This document shows, in pieces, positions 1-5,680 of a stretch of 5,712 nucleotides of DNA. The stretch lies in contig JAHLLU010000142.1 in the NCBI GenBank assembly GCA_020444005.1, positions 1 through 5,712 on the forward strand, written 5' to 3'. The position numbers and the translations under genes are program-made. This DNA is from an archaeon. GTDB lineage: Archaea; Thermoproteota; Bathyarchaeia; TCS64. Within the stretch, counting starts at the first letter, position 1; each line of letters opens with the position of its first letter. The notes beneath the pieces are model-generated. The model searched no databases, was not told where the DNA came from, and saw only the letters and a program-made list of their open reading frames with translations.

Positions 1-702
1 TCTGATGTCCAGCTCCGGGTTCTTGTGTCTGAAAACCTTATCGTGGAGAACCTTGGAGCCGTTACCGCTCAGGAGATACGCGTCCCTTGTACTGATCTCC
101 CCAAGCTTCTCTGAGCCCTCCACCAGATGAGGATCAGCCGAATAAACACCTCCCACATCCTTGACCAAGACAAGTTCATCAGCGTCAAGACACCTAGCAA
201 GCAGAGTTGCAGTTGTATCAGTGCCTCCTCTTCCTAGAGTTGTAACCATTCCGTTGATGCTTCTGCCCACAAACCCAGACACCACAGGCGTAACACCACG
301 GTTAAGCAAAGGCTTCAAGCTTAGAGCGACAGCTTTCCCACACTCCTCATTGATGGGCTCGGCGTCACCAAAGTTGTCATCAGTGATGATTGGCCAACCG
401 GGGGAGTCAACTGTATACTCCTCGGCTTGGACTCCTATGAGTTCAAGGGCTGATGTGAATAGGCGTGTGGTTTGCTCCTCACCTAGTCTGATGATGTGGT
501 CCTGTACGCTTCTTGGGACGTTTGGGTGGATTGCCTTTGTAGTCTCGATGAGTTTATCGGTGGCTCCCTTGAGGGCGCTCACCACTACCACAACATGGTT
601 CACTTTGTCTAGCTCGGTTTTCACCTGAGCAGCGGCTTCCCTGATGCCTGCTCCATCGTTTAGCACAGAGCCTCCATACTTGACGACGAGTAATTTACTC
701 AA
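1..702 (-). CDS. Aspartate kinase, N-terminal 234 residues (3' end outside window)
   Basis: Aspartate kinase phosphorylates L-aspartate with ATP, the first step towards aspartate semialdehyde and thence homoserine, threonine, lysine and methionine. The reading frame from 702 to the window edge is open for 234 codons. It shows the amino-acid kinase signature: KYGGS at residues 8-12 (family KFGGTS), a VVVVSALKGATD segment near 38-49, GRGGTDTTA near 184-192, KDVGGVYSADP near 207-217, and GSKVLHDK near 241 equivalents at the edge (family GAKVLHP). The regulatory ACT region would lie beyond the window. The start is TTG at 702, which overlaps the upstream stop as TTGA, with GGAGG seven bases before it; this points to translational coupling. 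It is the last visible gene of a homocysteine operon, so it probably supplies aspartate semialdehyde precursor to that pathway. Family assignment is firm; whether it is a dedicated isoenzyme is inference. Confidence 0.93.
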   Translation of the reverse strand, partial: MSKLLVVKYGGSVLNDGAGIREAAAQVKTELDKVNHVVVVVSALKGATDKLIETTKAIHPNVPRSVQDHIIRLGEEQTTRLFTSALELIGVQAEEYTVDSPGWPIITDDNFGDAEPINEECGKAVALSLKPLLNRGVTPVVSGFVGRSINGMVTTLGRGGTDTTATLLARCLDADELVLVKDVGGVYSADPHLVEGSEKLGEISTRDAYLLSGNGSKVLHDKVFRHKNPELDIR

Positions 703-1229
703 TGCGTTGCCTCCACTGAAACAATCTCGGGAAGCACTCCCCCCGTAGCGACATGATCATCCCGAATAGCCAATACGCCATATACCCCATTGATCCGTAA
801 AGCAGCCTCAACCCCAGTGAATACATCTGAGCCTTCAAGCCCCTTCACCTGATTAGCAGCATAGGTCGCCACAGCGTCAGCCAACCCAGCGTTTGCAGCG
901 AACACGGTCACCGAGTCCGCGTCCCCCATGCTAAAAGCGTGGCTGTGTCGCCCTGAGCTGGTGGCTATGCCGCAGGGGAATGATGTAACGCGGAACCCGA
1001 TGCTCTCTGAGAGGGGGTTATCACCAGCCCCCACCGAGATGATTAAGGGCCTATCTGAATATAACGCGGCTTCTCCGCCGTCCTCAACCACTGCAACAGA
1101 AGCCCCCTCCTTCACTATAGTGTCAACCGCTAGATCAGCTATTACTCCAGCTACCGCTGCCATGGGTCCAACGTGGGCTCGACGTGATGTCTCCGCCATC
1201 AACTTAGCGACCAATGGTGCTTCATCCAC
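699..1229 (-). CDS. UPF0280/COG2122 family protein, ApbE-like fold, linked to sulfide assimilation (5' end longer than the GTG start shown)
   Basis: This frame encodes a UPF0280 (COG2122) protein. Recognisable blocks, numbered from the GTG at 1229, are GPMAAVAGVIAD at 21-32, VEDGGEAALY near 48-57, a TSSGRHSHAF block near 91-100 and a GDADSVTVFAANAGLADA block after it. The family is related in fold to the flavin transferase ApbE. In Methanosarcina acetivorans a COG2122 protein (MA1715) is associated with efficient sulfide use for homocysteine and cysteine; its exact chemistry is not settled to my knowledge. The coordinates use the first conventional start, GTG at 1229, but this start lacks a Shine-Dalgarno site and drops about 45-50 conserved N-terminal residues that are encoded in frame upstream (see 1230-1405). 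The stop overlaps the aspartate kinase start by four bases. Its place after the COG1900 and NIL-ferredoxin genes supports a sulfur-assimilation role. Family call is strong; the start is unresolved. Confidence 0.88.
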   Translation of the reverse strand: MDEAPLVAKLMAETSRRAHVGPMAAVAGVIADLAVDTIVKEGASVAVVEDGGEAALYSDRPLIISVGAGDNPLSESIGFRVTSFPCGIATSSGRHSHAFSMGDADSVTVFAANAGLADAVATYAANQVKGLEGSDVFTGVEAALRINGVYGVLAIRDDHVATGGVLPEIVSVEATH

Positions 1230-1405
1230 ATTGACGGGGGTTAGACTGTACTCGAATTGGTGATCCTTGAGGATGTACTCGAATAGTTGTCTTCGCTGCT
1301 CCCTGATGCAGTCTAGGGCGGCGTCTATGGTCTCTGGTTTGTCTGTGATGATTACTCCTCGGGTCTCACCTATACTGTAAGGGTATCGGGTGAGACCTGT
1401 GGTTG
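1230..1405 (-). other. In-frame coding extension of the UPF0280 gene without ATG, GTG or TTG
   Basis: Between the ferredoxin-gene stop and the GTG at 1229, the UPF0280 frame stays open; the first in-frame stop upstream is TGA at 1445-1443, inside the ferredoxin gene. It translates to a sequence typical of the family N-terminus: IGETRGVIITDKPETIDAAL, then a REQRRQLFEYILKDHQFEYS-type segment leading into VNVDEAP. None of the codons in it is ATG, GTG or TTG. Candidates for near-cognate initiation are ATA at 1373-1371 and CTG at 1439-1437 (the latter inside the ferredoxin gene). No convincing ribosome binding site precedes either, although a GGAGG lies near 1430 in the end of the ferredoxin gene. 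The extension is therefore probably translated, but how it is started is unknown; a base error or a frameshift is possible. Confidence 0.72.
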
Positions 1406-1798
1406 TTACTTGGTTAAGTGTAGAGCCCTCCGTGGACAGGCGTCAAGACATAAGCCACAGGTTACGCCACTGCATTTCTCAGGGTCCAACCCAATAGAGT
1501 GATCCGCAGCATGATAGAAAGCCTCGGCTGGGCATATACTCACACAAGCCCCACAGTCGATGCACAGTTCCTCGTCGCGTTCGATGAGGCTGCTTACATC
1601 AACAGTGACCCCCTTCTCCCTGAAGGCAGCTATTATGGCATCAGCGACTCGTCCATCTAACTCGGCAAGCATCTCGCCGCCTAGGGGGGTGATTCTGGCG
1701 CTGAGTATGTTCACCGGTGTCTTGTGCTCGATGATTATCTGGCTCGTGACAGGCTCCTGTACGAGTTTTTTGTCGAATCTTAATAGTACTCTTACCAT
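1406..1798 (-). CDS. NIL-domain protein with two 4Fe-4S ferredoxin motifs, homocysteine biosynthesis partner
   Basis: A 130-residue cytoplasmic protein. Residues 1-73 fit a NIL domain, the small ligand-binding-like domain also seen in methionine transport ATPases (start MVRVLLRFDKK, then PVNILSARITPLGG). Residues 79-122 carry two iron-sulfur motifs: Cys 79, 82, 85 and 89 followed by Pro, and Cys 109, 114, 117 and 121 followed by Pro; the second has four residues rather than two between its first pair. This architecture matches MA1822 of Methanosarcina acetivorans, which acts with the COG1900 protein MA1821 in making homocysteine from aspartate semialdehyde and sulfide, presumably handling electrons or sulfur. 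The ATG at 1798-1796 overlaps the stop of the COG1900 gene by one base (TAATG), with GGAGG seven bases before the ATG. The fixed pairing with the COG1900 gene makes the assignment strong. Confidence 0.92.
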   Translation of the reverse strand: MVRVLLRFDKKLVQEPVTSQIIIEHKTPVNILSARITPLGGEMLAELDGRVADAIIAAFREKGVTVDVSSLIERDEELCIDCGACVSICPAEAFYHAADHSIGLDPEKCSGVTCGLCLDACPRRALHLTK

Positions 1799-2949
1799 TA
1801 TTGGTCCTCCCGGTGCTTCATTGGCCCAACAATTGTATCTAGTGGTAGTCGTTCAACTGGTTTGGTTAATGTGAATCGTCCCTCGTTGATCCAATTCTTC
1901 AACTCTGCGCATATCTTGTGGGCTTGTTTAAGGCTGGACATGCTGGTGACACGTACACTTTGCCCATTGATCTCCACCTTACCTTTCTTCAACTCAGCGT
2001 AGTTAGTCTCGCTGATGGTTGGACGGTCTCTGCTTGGGACACCGTAATCAACCACGCCTGTGGTGATCTCATGGTCTCGGATGGCAACTTTCTCCACTAT
2101 TCCCTCGTTTAGGATAGGGATGGGGATTCCTAGTCCGATGTAGATACTTGGACCATACCGGGTGAAGGATGCTCCTCTGATGTACTCTGGGCTCATCAGC
2201 TTAGCGTCACCCTTCACCATCAACGTACCAAGACTATTCCTTGGGTTATGCTGGGTGCCTGGACCGAGCACGTATCCCGGTGCACCGCCGAGAAATATCC
2301 TTGTGCCGAGTCCAATGGTCTCGTAGTCTGGGTCATTGTTCAGGGGGCTGATCTCGCCGGCTCCACTGTAGGTGGCGTTTCTGTATCTTGGTAATAGTTT
2401 GCCCATGTATGTGTAGATTGTCTCGTCACGTCCATTGGCGGCGCAGCTGTATCGCTGGTACCCGTTTCTAAAGTTGAGTAATGTAAACTGGTTTAGGTCG
2501 TCCTTGGTGAGAGTGGTCTCGACTCTGGTCCTTGGGTAACAGTCAGTACCATAGGCTGTTGCCCTGAAGTCAACCTCCTTACCAGCTATCAGGTCCTCGA
2601 TAACGTGTCCGCCGCCGTACTCGAATCCACGTGTCTCGGATTGAACCGCCCCTCCGATATAGAGGTCTACTGCGGCTCCGGGGTGTGGGATTGGTACGTC
2701 GTTTATCCATGCTTTTTCTATTTTGATTGGTGGGTCTGCGTGTCCGACGTTGATGAGTGCTCCGCTGCTGCACATGGCACCCATGGTACCCGTGGTGACT
2801 ACATCAACCTCATTTAGGGCTACTTTTGTTCCGCTGCTTTCCACCAGTTCATTCATCTCGGCGACGGTTAGAACCTGTACGTCGCCTGTTCTGATCTTTT
2901 CGTTGATCTCTTCAACTGTTCTGGTCTGGTTTGATGCTGTGAGTTTTAT
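1798..2949 (-). CDS. Homocysteine biosynthesis protein, COG1900/DUF39 family, probable ATA start
   Basis: COG1900 (DUF39) proteins are required, with a NIL-ferredoxin, for converting aspartate semialdehyde and sulfide to homocysteine in methanogens. From the first ATG (2856) there are 352 residues with family blocks: VDVVTTGTMGAMCSSGA, INVGHADPPIK, AYGTDCYPRT, YSCAANGRDE, a GLGTRIFLGGAPGY-type block and GAGEISPLNNDP. Cysteines in MCSSGA, GTDCYP and YSCAANG are candidates for persulfide or metal chemistry. A family-type N-terminus (TVEEINEKIRTGDVQVLT) lies in frame upstream of that ATG and no ATG, GTG or TTG occurs before the TAA at 2973-2971. I therefore place the start at ATA 2949-2947 (reading I/M-K-L-T-A), which has GGAGG four bases before it and a TATA-like element about 40 bases upstream, giving 383 residues. 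It is the first gene of the operon. Function by family is strong; the ATA start is inference, with ATG 2856 as the conservative alternative. Confidence 0.87.
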   Translation of the reverse strand: MKLTASNQTRTVEEINEKIRTGDVQVLTVAEMNELVESSGTKVALNEVDVVTTGTMGAMCSSGALINVGHADPPIKIEKAWINDVPIPHPGAAVDLYIGGAVQSETRGFEYGGGHVIEDLIAGKEVDFRATAYGTDCYPRTRVETTLTKDDLNQFTLLNFRNGYQRYSCAANGRDETIYTYMGKLLPRYRNATYSGAGEISPLNNDPDYETIGLGTRIFLGGAPGYVLGPGTQHNPRNSLGTLMVKGDAKLMSPEYIRGASFTRYGPSIYIGLGIPIPILNEGIVEKVAIRDHEITTGVVDYGVPSRDRPTISETNYAELKKGKVEINGQSVRVTSMSSLKQAHKICAELKNWINEGRFTLTKPVERLPLDTIVGPMKHREDQ

Positions 2950-2953
2950 TATT

Positions 2954-2958
2954 CCTCC
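2954..2958 (-). promoter_or_regulatory. Shine-Dalgarno site of the COG1900 gene
   Basis: The minus strand reads CTGGAGGAATAATAAAACTC. GGAGG is complementary to the archaeal anti-Shine-Dalgarno sequence and sits four bases before the second ATA, which is in frame with the COG1900 protein. No ATG, GTG or TTG in that frame lies within reach; the nearest, ATG at 2856, is almost 100 bases further on. The site therefore supports initiation near 2949 and a near-cognate start codon. Confidence 0.6.
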
Positions 2959-2982
2959 AGTGTAGCCACATTACCTTTATTC

Positions 2983-3002
2983 CTAGATAAATATCCTTTT
3001 GA
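2983..3002 (-). promoter_or_regulatory. Probable BRE/TATA promoter of the homocysteine operon
   Basis: On the minus strand an A-rich BRE-like run (CAAAAGG) is followed by ATATTTATCTA, a good archaeal TATA-like element centred near 2990. A start of transcription about 25 bases downstream would fall near 2965-2962, leaving a short leader of some 15 bases that contains the GGAGG at 2958-2954. The position fits the start of the COG1900 gene and not the ATG at 2856. Assigned from sequence and spacing only. Confidence 0.5.
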
Positions 3003-3094
3003 GAAATGTATTCCAGTGCGAATATTATTCCTCGGTTGTAGGTAGATGTTTGGTACATGCAGTCTGATAAAAGCATGAGGTGCTTTGATTGGTC

Positions 3095-3101
3095 GGTGAT
3101 C
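3095..3101 (+). promoter_or_regulatory. Ribosome binding site GGTGATC deciding the start at 3104
   Basis: GGTGATC pairs with the inner part of the archaeal 16S rRNA 3' end (GATCACC), and its first G lies nine bases before the ATG at 3104, which is the usual geometry. It favours this ATG over the TTG at 3089 in the same frame. Confidence 0.55.
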
Positions 3102-3103
3102 AC

Positions 3104-3619
3104 ATGGGGTTAAAGGACATACAGAGCCCACTTCATACAATAGCGCAGAGTATTCCACCGATAGCTGAAACCATCAAGAAGTACCGCATAATCTACATCG
3201 GCTACGTAATATCCATGGGGATATTCGTTGCTACCAGCGTCTTCGAGGTCTTTGAAGCCCCCGGACTAATCAACTTCCTAGACAACTATAATCTGGATAA
3301 GATAGTCTTCGCAACCATGCTGTTCAGCGTCTTTATGATCATCTACTTCGTAAGAGAGCAAGAACGGATGAAGTATGAGCAGGGATTAGAGGAGCAGAAA
3401 AGAGTCAAGGAAGGAATCTGGTTAGCAGAACAGGAGATCAGAAACCAGATTATCATGATCAATCAGGCTACATTCATGGCGGAGAAGAAAGGCGAACTCA
3501 CAGGCGATATGATTAACGTCATACGGGATAATACACGCAAGATGGAAAAACAGCTTGAGTTACTGCAGAAATCGGATGTGGACCCAAGACACTATAATGG
3601 TATCATCAAGCTTGAGTAG
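3104..3619 (+). CDS. Two-helix membrane protein with a coiled-coil / degenerate DHp-like C-terminus, function unknown
   Basis: A 171-residue protein that I do not recognise as a named family. Residues 29-50 and 66-83 are hydrophobic and should span the membrane, joined by a short loop that contains acidic residues (EVFEAPG). Arginine and lysine residues flank both helices. Residues 84-156 are charged and helical (EQERMKYEQGLEEQKRVKE and onward). Within this, residues 108-155 read like a histidine-kinase dimerisation helix pair: AEQEIRNQIIMINQATF, then a GELTGDMINVIRDNTRKMEK second helix. The phospho-acceptor histidine of the usual HEIRNP motif is replaced by glutamine (Gln110) and no ATPase domain follows. 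It could be a dimerising scaffold, a remnant of a kinase, or simply a membrane coiled coil. The ATG at 3104 is chosen because GGTGATC precedes it; TTG at 3089 would add five residues. It is followed by a separate promoter, so it seems monocistronic. Confidence 0.85.
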   Translation: MGLKDIQSPLHTIAQSIPPIAETIKKYRIIYIGYVISMGIFVATSVFEVFEAPGLINFLDNYNLDKIVFATMLFSVFMIIYFVREQERMKYEQGLEEQKRVKEGIWLAEQEIRNQIIMINQATFMAEKKGELTGDMINVIRDNTRKMEKQLELLQKSDVDPRHYNGIIKLE

Positions 3620-3627
3620 CCGTTTTA

Positions 3628-3648
3628 TCTGAAATTTATTATAATAAA
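3628..3648 (+). promoter_or_regulatory. Probable BRE/TATA promoter of the zinc-ribbon protein gene
   Basis: The short gap after the membrane-protein gene contains CTGAAATTTATTATAATAAA: an A-rich BRE-like stretch followed by a strong TATA-like element (TTTATTATA, 3635-3643). A start about 25 bases downstream, near 3664, would place the GAGGGTG ribosome binding site (3668-3674) just inside the mRNA. The T-rich stretch at 3622-3629 (GTTTTATCT) may also help end the preceding transcript. Confidence 0.55.
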
Positions 3649-3678
3649 GCACCCCAAAATAGAATCAGAGGGTGTCTT

Positions 3679-5100
3679 TTGAGCAGACAAACAGATTCAA
3701 TGGATAAGTTAGCTCAACGAGTAAACAACGAGTATATGAGAATAGGGCAGAAGCATGGGTTTGGGGTCCAGTATATGGGATTGGAGAATATTGGACCATT
3801 TACAGGCGGAACATTCGGTAGACTGAACCATGTTTTCACATCAAACAAGAGCCCGGACATATACTCTGATACTAACTTCATCACATTCACAGCCCACGGA
3901 CTCGCAGCAGCAGTACTCAGCGAGCCTTTGAAATGCTATTGCGCGGTTTTGGTGGAGAAGCCTGTCCCTGCATCCATCTATGTTAAGCGGATTCGTGACG
4001 GTTTCAGGAAGAAGCCTATCTGGGTTCCGTACAACAAGACCACGAAGGCTTCTGATGTTTATAAGAATAGGATGAACTGGAATAGCCTCGTTGATGCACT
4101 CAACAATGATAGTCATCTAGGTAAACTCATGGGGAAGCTTAGAACCGATACCAATGTCAATGGCATAGATCAGAACCTGAACGTGGGACGCAGAGCCAGC
4201 TTCCCTGTAAGGGTTAATGATGAAGAGAACAACCATGGCACATCTTGTATGATCATACCAATGGGAAAAAGAACCCTCATCGCATCCCAACACGCTACCC
4301 AAGACCCCAAAGACATTGAGCCAGCTCTACAAGCAATCCAACGCATCGCACAGATAGTAGACCAGTACAACTACCAGACACCAACCACAGGACCAATGAT
4401 CAGCGACTACGCGGAAGACATCTTGAAGAAGATGCAGAAGACAGCCCCACCGGCACCTGTTCCTACACCAACTCAGACGGGAGTCACTTGTCCGAAATGC
4501 GGTTTTAACAACCCAGAGGGAAACAAGTTCTGCGGTGAATGCGGAGCACTACTCACTGAAACTCAAAAAGAGGCACAGGTAGCCACATCAACGCCTCTTC
4601 CTCCGCCTCCACCACCTAAGCCAATTGACCCAGTTGAACAGTTGATATCTGAGATCAAGGGAGGCACTGATGCCCAGTGGACCATCAGATACAAGACCAC
4701 GGAACAGGAATACGAGGGCAAGCTATGGAACATCGCCAACAAGGGATACTTCGTGAGACACGATGATCTCATGAAGGTGTCGGAGAGGATAAACAATTAT
4801 CCCCACTACCAGCTTTTCCCTAACATCAAATACGTGAAAGCACCAAACGACAAAACACTCACAGGCGGATTCATGAACTTCGCAACAGGCTTCAACGAGA
4901 ACGCCCAAGAACCATTCAAGAACCAGTTCGTACAGGTGCTACTACTTCCTAGGGATGATAACCCAGCAGAGACATCGGTTCGTATGCTTGCTTCCTCGGA
5001 CAAGGAGATGAACCCAGACCGCTTCGCAGTGATGCTTGATGTTTTGATAAATCACCCGGCGAGAGTCAATGAGTTCTATCTCTGGGGCATCCAAGACTAA
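3679..5100 (+). CDS. Protein of unknown function with a central zinc ribbon and proline-rich linkers
   Basis: A 473-residue soluble protein that I cannot assign to a named family beyond its zinc ribbon. Three parts are visible. Residues 1 to about 250 form an unrecognised globular domain (blocks such as GFGVQYMGLENIGPFTGGTF and FTAHGLAAAVLSEPLKCY). Residues 255-268 are a Pro/Thr linker. Residues 271-292 form a zinc ribbon with Cys271-Cys274 and Cys285-Cys288 (CPKCG, then FCGECGALL). A second linker has a run of six prolines (308-313). Residues 318-473 form another unrecognised globular domain rich in aromatic residues (blocks QWTIRYKTTEQEYEGKLW and NYPHYQLFPNIKYV). There is no signal peptide or membrane helix. 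The start is TTG at 3679 with GAGGGTG about four bases upstream; ATG at 3700 is an alternative costing seven residues. The ribbon and linkers resemble archaeal proteins in which such ribbons act as interaction modules, but no function follows from that. Confidence 0.9.
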   Translation: MSRQTDSMDKLAQRVNNEYMRIGQKHGFGVQYMGLENIGPFTGGTFGRLNHVFTSNKSPDIYSDTNFITFTAHGLAAAVLSEPLKCYCAVLVEKPVPASIYVKRIRDGFRKKPIWVPYNKTTKASDVYKNRMNWNSLVDALNNDSHLGKLMGKLRTDTNVNGIDQNLNVGRRASFPVRVNDEENNHGTSCMIIPMGKRTLIASQHATQDPKDIEPALQAIQRIAQIVDQYNYQTPTTGPMISDYAEDILKKMQKTAPPAPVPTPTQTGVTCPKCGFNNPEGNKFCGECGALLTETQKEAQVATSTPLPPPPPPKPIDPVEQLISEIKGGTDAQWTIRYKTTEQEYEGKLWNIANKGYFVRHDDLMKVSERINNYPHYQLFPNIKYVKAPNDKTLTGGFMNFATGFNENAQEPFKNQFVQVLLLPRDDNPAETSVRMLASSDKEMNPDRFAVMLDVLINHPARVNEFYLWGIQD

Positions 5101-5120
5101 GGGGGAGGGGGGGGTACCCC
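5101..5120 (+). other. G-rich tract ending in the palindrome GGGGTACCCC
   Basis: Directly after the TAA at 5098-5100 come five G, an A, eight G and then TACCCC. The last ten bases form a perfect palindrome. On the mRNA-like strand the run could fold into a G-quadruplex or a short GC hairpin. It is followed by mixed sequence, not a T run, so it does not look like a standard archaeal terminator, though it might stall or protect the 3' end. Confidence 0.5.
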
Positions 5121-5213
5121 AATCCCAGTCATTATCAGCCTTATTTAATGGAAACCATCCCCAGAACAGCCTAGAATAGGTCTCGATAAGTGGAAAAAAC
5201 TGTATGAGTAACG

Positions 5214-5232
5214 GGGAAAAGTGTACATAATA
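5214..5232 (+). promoter_or_regulatory. Probable promoter for a leaderless Nudix mRNA
   Basis: GGGAAAAGTGTACATAATA contains an A-rich BRE-like run followed by a TATA-like TACATAAT (5224-5231). Its centre is about 25 bases before the A of the ATG at 5252, the distance expected between an archaeal TATA box and the transcription start. With no GGAGG-like site before this ATG, a leaderless transcript beginning at or next to the ATG is likely. The remaining gap (5121-5213) shows nothing I can name. Confidence 0.5.
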
Positions 5233-5251
5233 GCCCGGGTTTCATATACCC

Positions 5252-5680
5252 ATGACGGGGATCGAACTCATCGTCCGAGCTGTAATCAAACAAGATGACA
5301 GTATCCTACTAGCCCACATGATAGGAGAATCAAACACGTTCCTTCCCGGGGGACACATCGAACCCGGAGAGTACGCCGATGAAGCCCTAAAACGAGAGCT
5401 ACGTGAGGAGCTTGGAGTAGAAGCCATTATAGGTGACTTCGTCGGTGTTCTTGAGCACAAGTTTACTGATGAACATGACGGACGCCATGAGGAGATAAAC
5501 ATCGTATTTACAGCGACAATCAACGAGACTGATGTTTCTTCAGCTGAAGGGCATCTTGAGTTCATCTGGGTAAAACCAAAGGATTTCGAGAAAAGAGTAT
5601 TATTGCCCAGTAGCCTACAATGGCTTCTGAGAAAATGGTTAACAGATGAGCACCCATTCCACTACGCGGAGAGATGCTAA
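5252..5680 (+). CDS. Nudix (MutT-like) hydrolase
   Basis: A 142-residue Nudix hydrolase, of normal length for a single-domain member. Such enzymes cleave nucleoside diphosphates linked to another moiety, using a divalent metal. The Nudix box is complete: Gly34, Glu40, then REL at 48-50, Glu52-Glu53, Gly55 and Val56, fitting GX5EX7REUXEEXGU. It follows the usual opening strands (residues 4-21, IELIVRAVIKQDDSILLA) and FLPGGHIEPGE at 30-40. Later parts include a FTATIN strand and the HLEFIWVKPKDF segment typical of the fold. Substrate cannot be told from sequence; oxidised or non-standard nucleotides, or sugar nucleotides, are all possible. The ATG at 5252 has no Shine-Dalgarno site but stands about 25 bases after a TATA-like element, which suggests a leaderless mRNA. 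It has its own promoter, so it is probably not in an operon with the zinc-ribbon gene. Confidence 0.93.
   Translation: MTGIELIVRAVIKQDDSILLAHMIGESNTFLPGGHIEPGEYADEALKRELREELGVEAIIGDFVGVLEHKFTDEHDGRHEEINIVFTATINETDVSSAEGHLEFIWVKPKDFEKRVLLPSSLQWLLRKWLTDEHPFHYAERC

Larger units (their letters stand above)
2950..3103. other. Divergent intergenic region between the operon and the membrane-protein gene
   Basis: About 150 bases separate the two divergent genes. The left side holds the minus-strand promoter described separately. For the plus-strand gene no single TATA element stands out; AATATTATTC near 3020-3030 and GATAAAAG near 3066-3073 are weak candidates. An eight-base perfect palindrome, GTGATCAC, lies at 3096-3103 directly before the ATG, but it overlaps the likely ribosome binding site and so may have no operator role. 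Open frames crossing this region on the minus strand have no recognisable protein features. Confidence 0.5.

Noticed and set aside
161..628. Plus-strand open frame of 155 codons
   Set aside because: It lies antisense to the clearly recognised aspartate kinase, and its Ser/Thr/Val-rich translation has no recognisable motif.
928..1263. Plus-strand open frame opposite the UPF0280 gene
   Set aside because: It is a shadow of the opposite strand; the minus-strand frame carries conserved family motifs and this one does not.
1400..1442. Programmed -1 frameshift joining the ferredoxin and UPF0280 proteins
   Set aside because: The UPF0280 frame is in the -1 register, but the overlap lacks a clear X XXY YYZ slippery site and the ferredoxin protein ends normally for its family; kept only as an alternative for the missing start.
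3096..3103. GTGATCAC palindrome as an operator
   Set aside because: It overlaps the GGTGATC ribosome binding site, which explains most of it, and eight bases with no second copy is weak evidence.
2912..3158. Two overlapping minus-strand open frames across the divergent region
   Set aside because: They overlap the operon promoter, the start of the COG1900 gene and the start of the plus-strand gene, and their translations show no recognisable protein features.
5242..5565. Minus-strand open frame of 107 codons opposite the Nudix gene
   Set aside because: The plus strand has a complete Nudix box; the antisense translation is Ser/Arg-rich and has no recognisable motif.
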